Source: Linepithema humile (taxonomy: Eukaryota > Arthropoda > Insecta > Hymenoptera > Formicidae). Taken from it: a stretch of 64,000 nucleotides of DNA. A program made the position numbers and the translations under genes. The notes under the pieces are model-generated. The model saw nothing but the letters and a program-made list of their open reading frames with translations, did not search any database and was not told where the DNA came from. Below, piece after piece: positions 61,301 to 64,000 of the stretch. Positions within the stretch are counted from its first letter, which is position 1; every line of letters begins with the position of its first letter. The stretch is taken from positions 8,425,001-8,489,000 of the forward strand of contig NC_090135.1 in assembly GCF_040581485.1 (NCBI RefSeq). The letters are read 5' to 3'.

Positions 61301-64000
61301 CTCGCACTTTGCACGCTTCTTTTTTCACACTCGTGTTCGGTTTTTTTCTCACCAGCGTCATCACGCGCCACGAGCCGGTCGTGTCAGTGCGGCCAGACAG
61401 ACGGCTGTTATGCCCATGGTTACGGCCAATATTTGTCACGTCTTATCGCCAAGCCGTATCTTAAGCGTGGAGAATTAAATGCGTAATCGCGCGGTTATTA
61501 TCTCGTTAAAGGCAAATGCGAGTCAGAGTCGAAGAAGAACTTCCTACCATCGCTTTCTCTTTCTATCCCATCACTCACTACTTAACAAATCACCTATATT
61601 CTGAATTTATGTAATATATGAAAATTAATGAACATAAAAGAATTATTTCATTGCAATTTTAAACGTTGCAATACAGAAAAATCTCACAAAATGTTCATTT
61701 GTGCGAACTTTTCTAAGAATAAAAATATTGATAAAGTAATACGTTGGTATTATAATTTCATACCTGCTTTATTCTTGGCGAACAATATTCCAAATTTATT
61801 TTAATAGACCCATTCTTTAGCGATCATTTACAACAACGTAATCGTTTCCCCGTTTCTGTTACGCGGAACAAAATATCGTGTCGCGAACAGGCATTACGAC
61901 GCCATTCTCCTGAAAGCTCGACGAGTGGAGATCCGCTCTAGCGTCCCAAATACTCCACTCTCTACTTCGAGGTAGACAACGTGATCCGGTAGCGGCGGTA
62001 ACGGTAATTGGAAGGCAGAAAAACGGAGAGAATTAATTTGTCGTGCGCGGCGCTCGGCGGAAAGTGCGGGAAACGAAGAACGGGAGGGAGGAAGCCCGGG
62101 ATGGAGTCCGGGGAGATCCCGAGAGGTGCCCAAGAGCGGCCGTCGGACTCTCCCATTGATTATGAGGCAAGGCGAACGTCGTTAATGGCCGACGACGACA
62201 TTTATCGCGTCAATGGACGCCGCGCGTCCATTCCCACGTGACGACCTCCGTCATCCGCTATAAATACACGTCTCGGTCCACTCCTCTATCCCTCCCTTTA
62301 TAACAGTGTCGCGAAATATTTTCAGAAACCGCCTCTTCTGACCCACCTCTATTAAAGAGACCAACATCTTCGCGTTCGTCTTCGAGACGAATCGGTATTT
62401 AAGCAAGTAGTTCAATTTAATTTATGATTTCCTTGTCTTTCTATTAATACAGTTATGCGTATTTGCAAAATCGAATTATTTCAGAATTCGGAAACAAACC
62501 ATCGTGTACTTACATAAAAACGTAACAAATATATATGTTGCAGATTTTAATTTTTATAAAGTTAATGTTTTCATAAATTGTATAGAAGATTTCTCTTTCA
62601 AATTGCTCGGCAAATTTGACATCATTCAGATTCTATTTAACGCAGACTTGATTGATTGCTCGATGCTCTTGAAATATTTAGTATTATAATTAAATAGCAA
62701 ATTAAAATTTTGTAAAATTAAAAGTTAATTGAAAATAACTGTATTGAAGAAGAATTTATTATCTACACTTTTATGCATTACGAAAGAATCTAGTTTCAAC
62801 ACGGTTGGAAAATAGCAGCAAGAATGCGGCGCATCAATGAACGATTATCTAACGATAGAGTACTCTAAAACTAATTAAAAATAGTGACGCAAAAATACAG
62901 TGGCGAACAACACGCGCTTCCCACCTAATTTTTGCAGATTCCTTTCTCGGGCTGCCCCGGCTCGTCATGTCGCGAGAGATTCGCTCGCAGCTGCCGTTGG
63001 AATTTTTCTAGCCGGGTCTTATACCGAAGCGGGCCATGCGTTACAACGCCGCAGTAATTAAAAGTACCCGCTCGCCCCTATCCGCCGCCCACGCTGCTCG
63101 GTGAACAGTACGCGTCGACGGTTTTTAATTGAAAAAATTTCACGGCGAACTTTCTCGTCAACTGCAAGTCGCGATGTTCTCAATGCTTTCACAGCGATCT
63201 CGATTAAAAGATCATACTTTGTCTCTGGCGAATGCACTCTCTGTTAGCTATAGATGTCAAATAAGCTATTAAAAATTGTATTTTAAAATATCTGGTTTAA
63301 CAATATAACATTTATCAATAAAAAGAAATTAAATCGTCCGCGTTACGTTGTTTTATCGCGCTTAATTCACTGCAATATATTTTTCCATTTTTTTTTACCA
63401 GCATTAATTGCTAAAATGTTTTTATATTTATATTTCATTATTATTATTATTATTATAGATATTATATTTTATTTTTAAGTTTTTATTTTCATTACTTGAT
63501 ATTACATCAATACACTAACTTACGATTCTAGAAGGAATATGTTCAAAAAATTGACTAAGAATTACGTATTCCATATTACAATTCTCTCTATATATTTTCT
63601 GTTTTGGAAAATAATGTTTCAAACAAAACTTGGTATATTTTACTTTCAAATCAGCATAAACTTAATAAAAATGTGTTGTTCTGCAAAATTTAAAAGCATC
63701 TTCTTGAAAGATGCAAAAAATGAGACTAACGAAACTGAAAGACATATCAGCCTAAGCAATCTCGCTCAAAAAGGCAGTAATTGACATAACGAGAGACACA
63801 TTAAACCTAACCGCAGTACAGAATATCGATTACACGATATCGTTCGATTACGTTCGTATTCCGGTTTCTCTCGCACAACTCGGCACACCCGGTGACTCGT
63901 ATTTCGAAGCAGAAGCGAGAAGCGCGGCGTTCCGCGCGACGAGTGCGATAAAATCGGCCGTAACGACGAGACTCATTTCCCTCCATATCAATCCTGTGAA
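58369..64000. other. Non-coding stretch at the right edge
   Basis: AT-rich with CpG-rich patches at 59930-60240, 60610-60980, 61290-61460, 61880-62240 and 62930-63180. An unusually long open frame lies at 61137-61475 (see findings). No recognised gene. Confidence 0.45.
63437..63457 (+). repeat. (ATT)7 microsatellite
   Basis: Seven ATT units between AT-rich flanks. Confidence 0.9.

Larger units (their letters stand above)
21964..64000 (-). other. Rbp6 intron upstream of the RRM1 exon (3' part, at least 42 kb)
   Basis: The preceding coding exon should carry the RNP2 region (MFIGGLSWQ-type). Every minus-strand context of the type TGCCARCT or close to it was inspected, and none encodes GG-L-S-W-Q. 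The intron therefore appears to extend past the right edge. Very long introns around RRM1 fit what is known of Rbp6 in other insects. An alternative 5' exon used without canonical RNP2 could still hide here, but none is supported. Confidence 0.55.

Noticed and set aside
1..64000. CRISPR array, prokaryotic operon or phage system
   Set aside because: No regular spacer-repeat array, no ribosome-binding sites or packed genes; spliced exon structure and composition indicate a eukaryotic nuclear intron.
1..64000. Known insect microRNA genes
   Set aside because: Common mature sequences (bantam, let-7, mir-1, mir-2, mir-8, mir-9, mir-124 and others) were looked for by eye and none was found; this is not an exhaustive search.

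Overview
The window looks like nuclear DNA from an insect, most probably a hymenopteran and perhaps an ant. Long AT-rich stretches alternate with short CpG-rich blocks in which CpG is not depleted. Microsatellites and homopolymers are frequent, spliced insect-type introns are present, and prokaryote-style gene packing is absent. The order-level assignment is inference from composition; no marker gene was used.

Only one coding exon is securely recognised: an 82-base internal exon on the minus strand at 21882-21963. It encodes the central part of RRM1 of a Musashi-family RNA-binding protein, closest in wording to insect Rbp6 (LREYFTKYGD ... VMVMKDPTTRRSR). It has a good acceptor, branch point and donor. 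The preceding exon (RNP2, MFIGGLSWQ-type) and the following exon (RNP1, GFGFVTF-type) were looked for on the minus strand and not seen. The simplest reading is that the whole window is one microexon of Rbp6 with at least 42 kb of upstream intron and at least 21.8 kb of downstream intron. Most of the many short open frames are GC-rich or low-complexity accidents.

Layout along the + strand (the gene runs right to left):
1-4.7 kb: mixed AT-rich intron with a CpG-rich block near 0.85-1.2 kb.
4.7-5.7 kb: a CpG-rich block with G14 and three GA/CT microsatellites in alternating orientation.
8.3-9.9 kb: a Z-DNA-type alternating tract, a strong C-run array (G-quadruplex potential in the pre-mRNA sense) and G-rich/CpG sequence.
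10.3-10.85 kb: three degenerate tandem copies of a 170-190 bp unit.
11.6-11.8 kb: a decayed LINE ORF2 tail.
18.9-19.3 kb: a C-rich block of foreign composition.
21.2 kb: a perfect 24-bp palindrome just inside the downstream intron; 21.9 kb: the exon.
25.7 kb: a nested inverted-repeat element.
26.0-27.0 kb: a pyrimidine-rich block.
36.1-36.7 kb: a CpG-rich block; 36.7-37.1 kb: a degenerate ~31-bp tandem repeat.
44.6-45.0 kb: a ~70-bp near-perfect inverted repeat with a ~260-bp loop.
55.3-55.5 kb: a palindromic TAATAGTATTAAT cluster.
57.6-58.4 kb: an exact 25-bp direct repeat flanking a CpG-rich insert.

No tRNA, rRNA, CRISPR array, complete transposon or complete protein-coding gene was found. 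No new multi-gene system is evident. The most interesting items are the fold-back repeat at 44.6 kb, the tandem arrays at 10.3 and 36.7 kb, the palindrome next to the exon, and the duplicated 25-mer at 57.6/58.3 kb.
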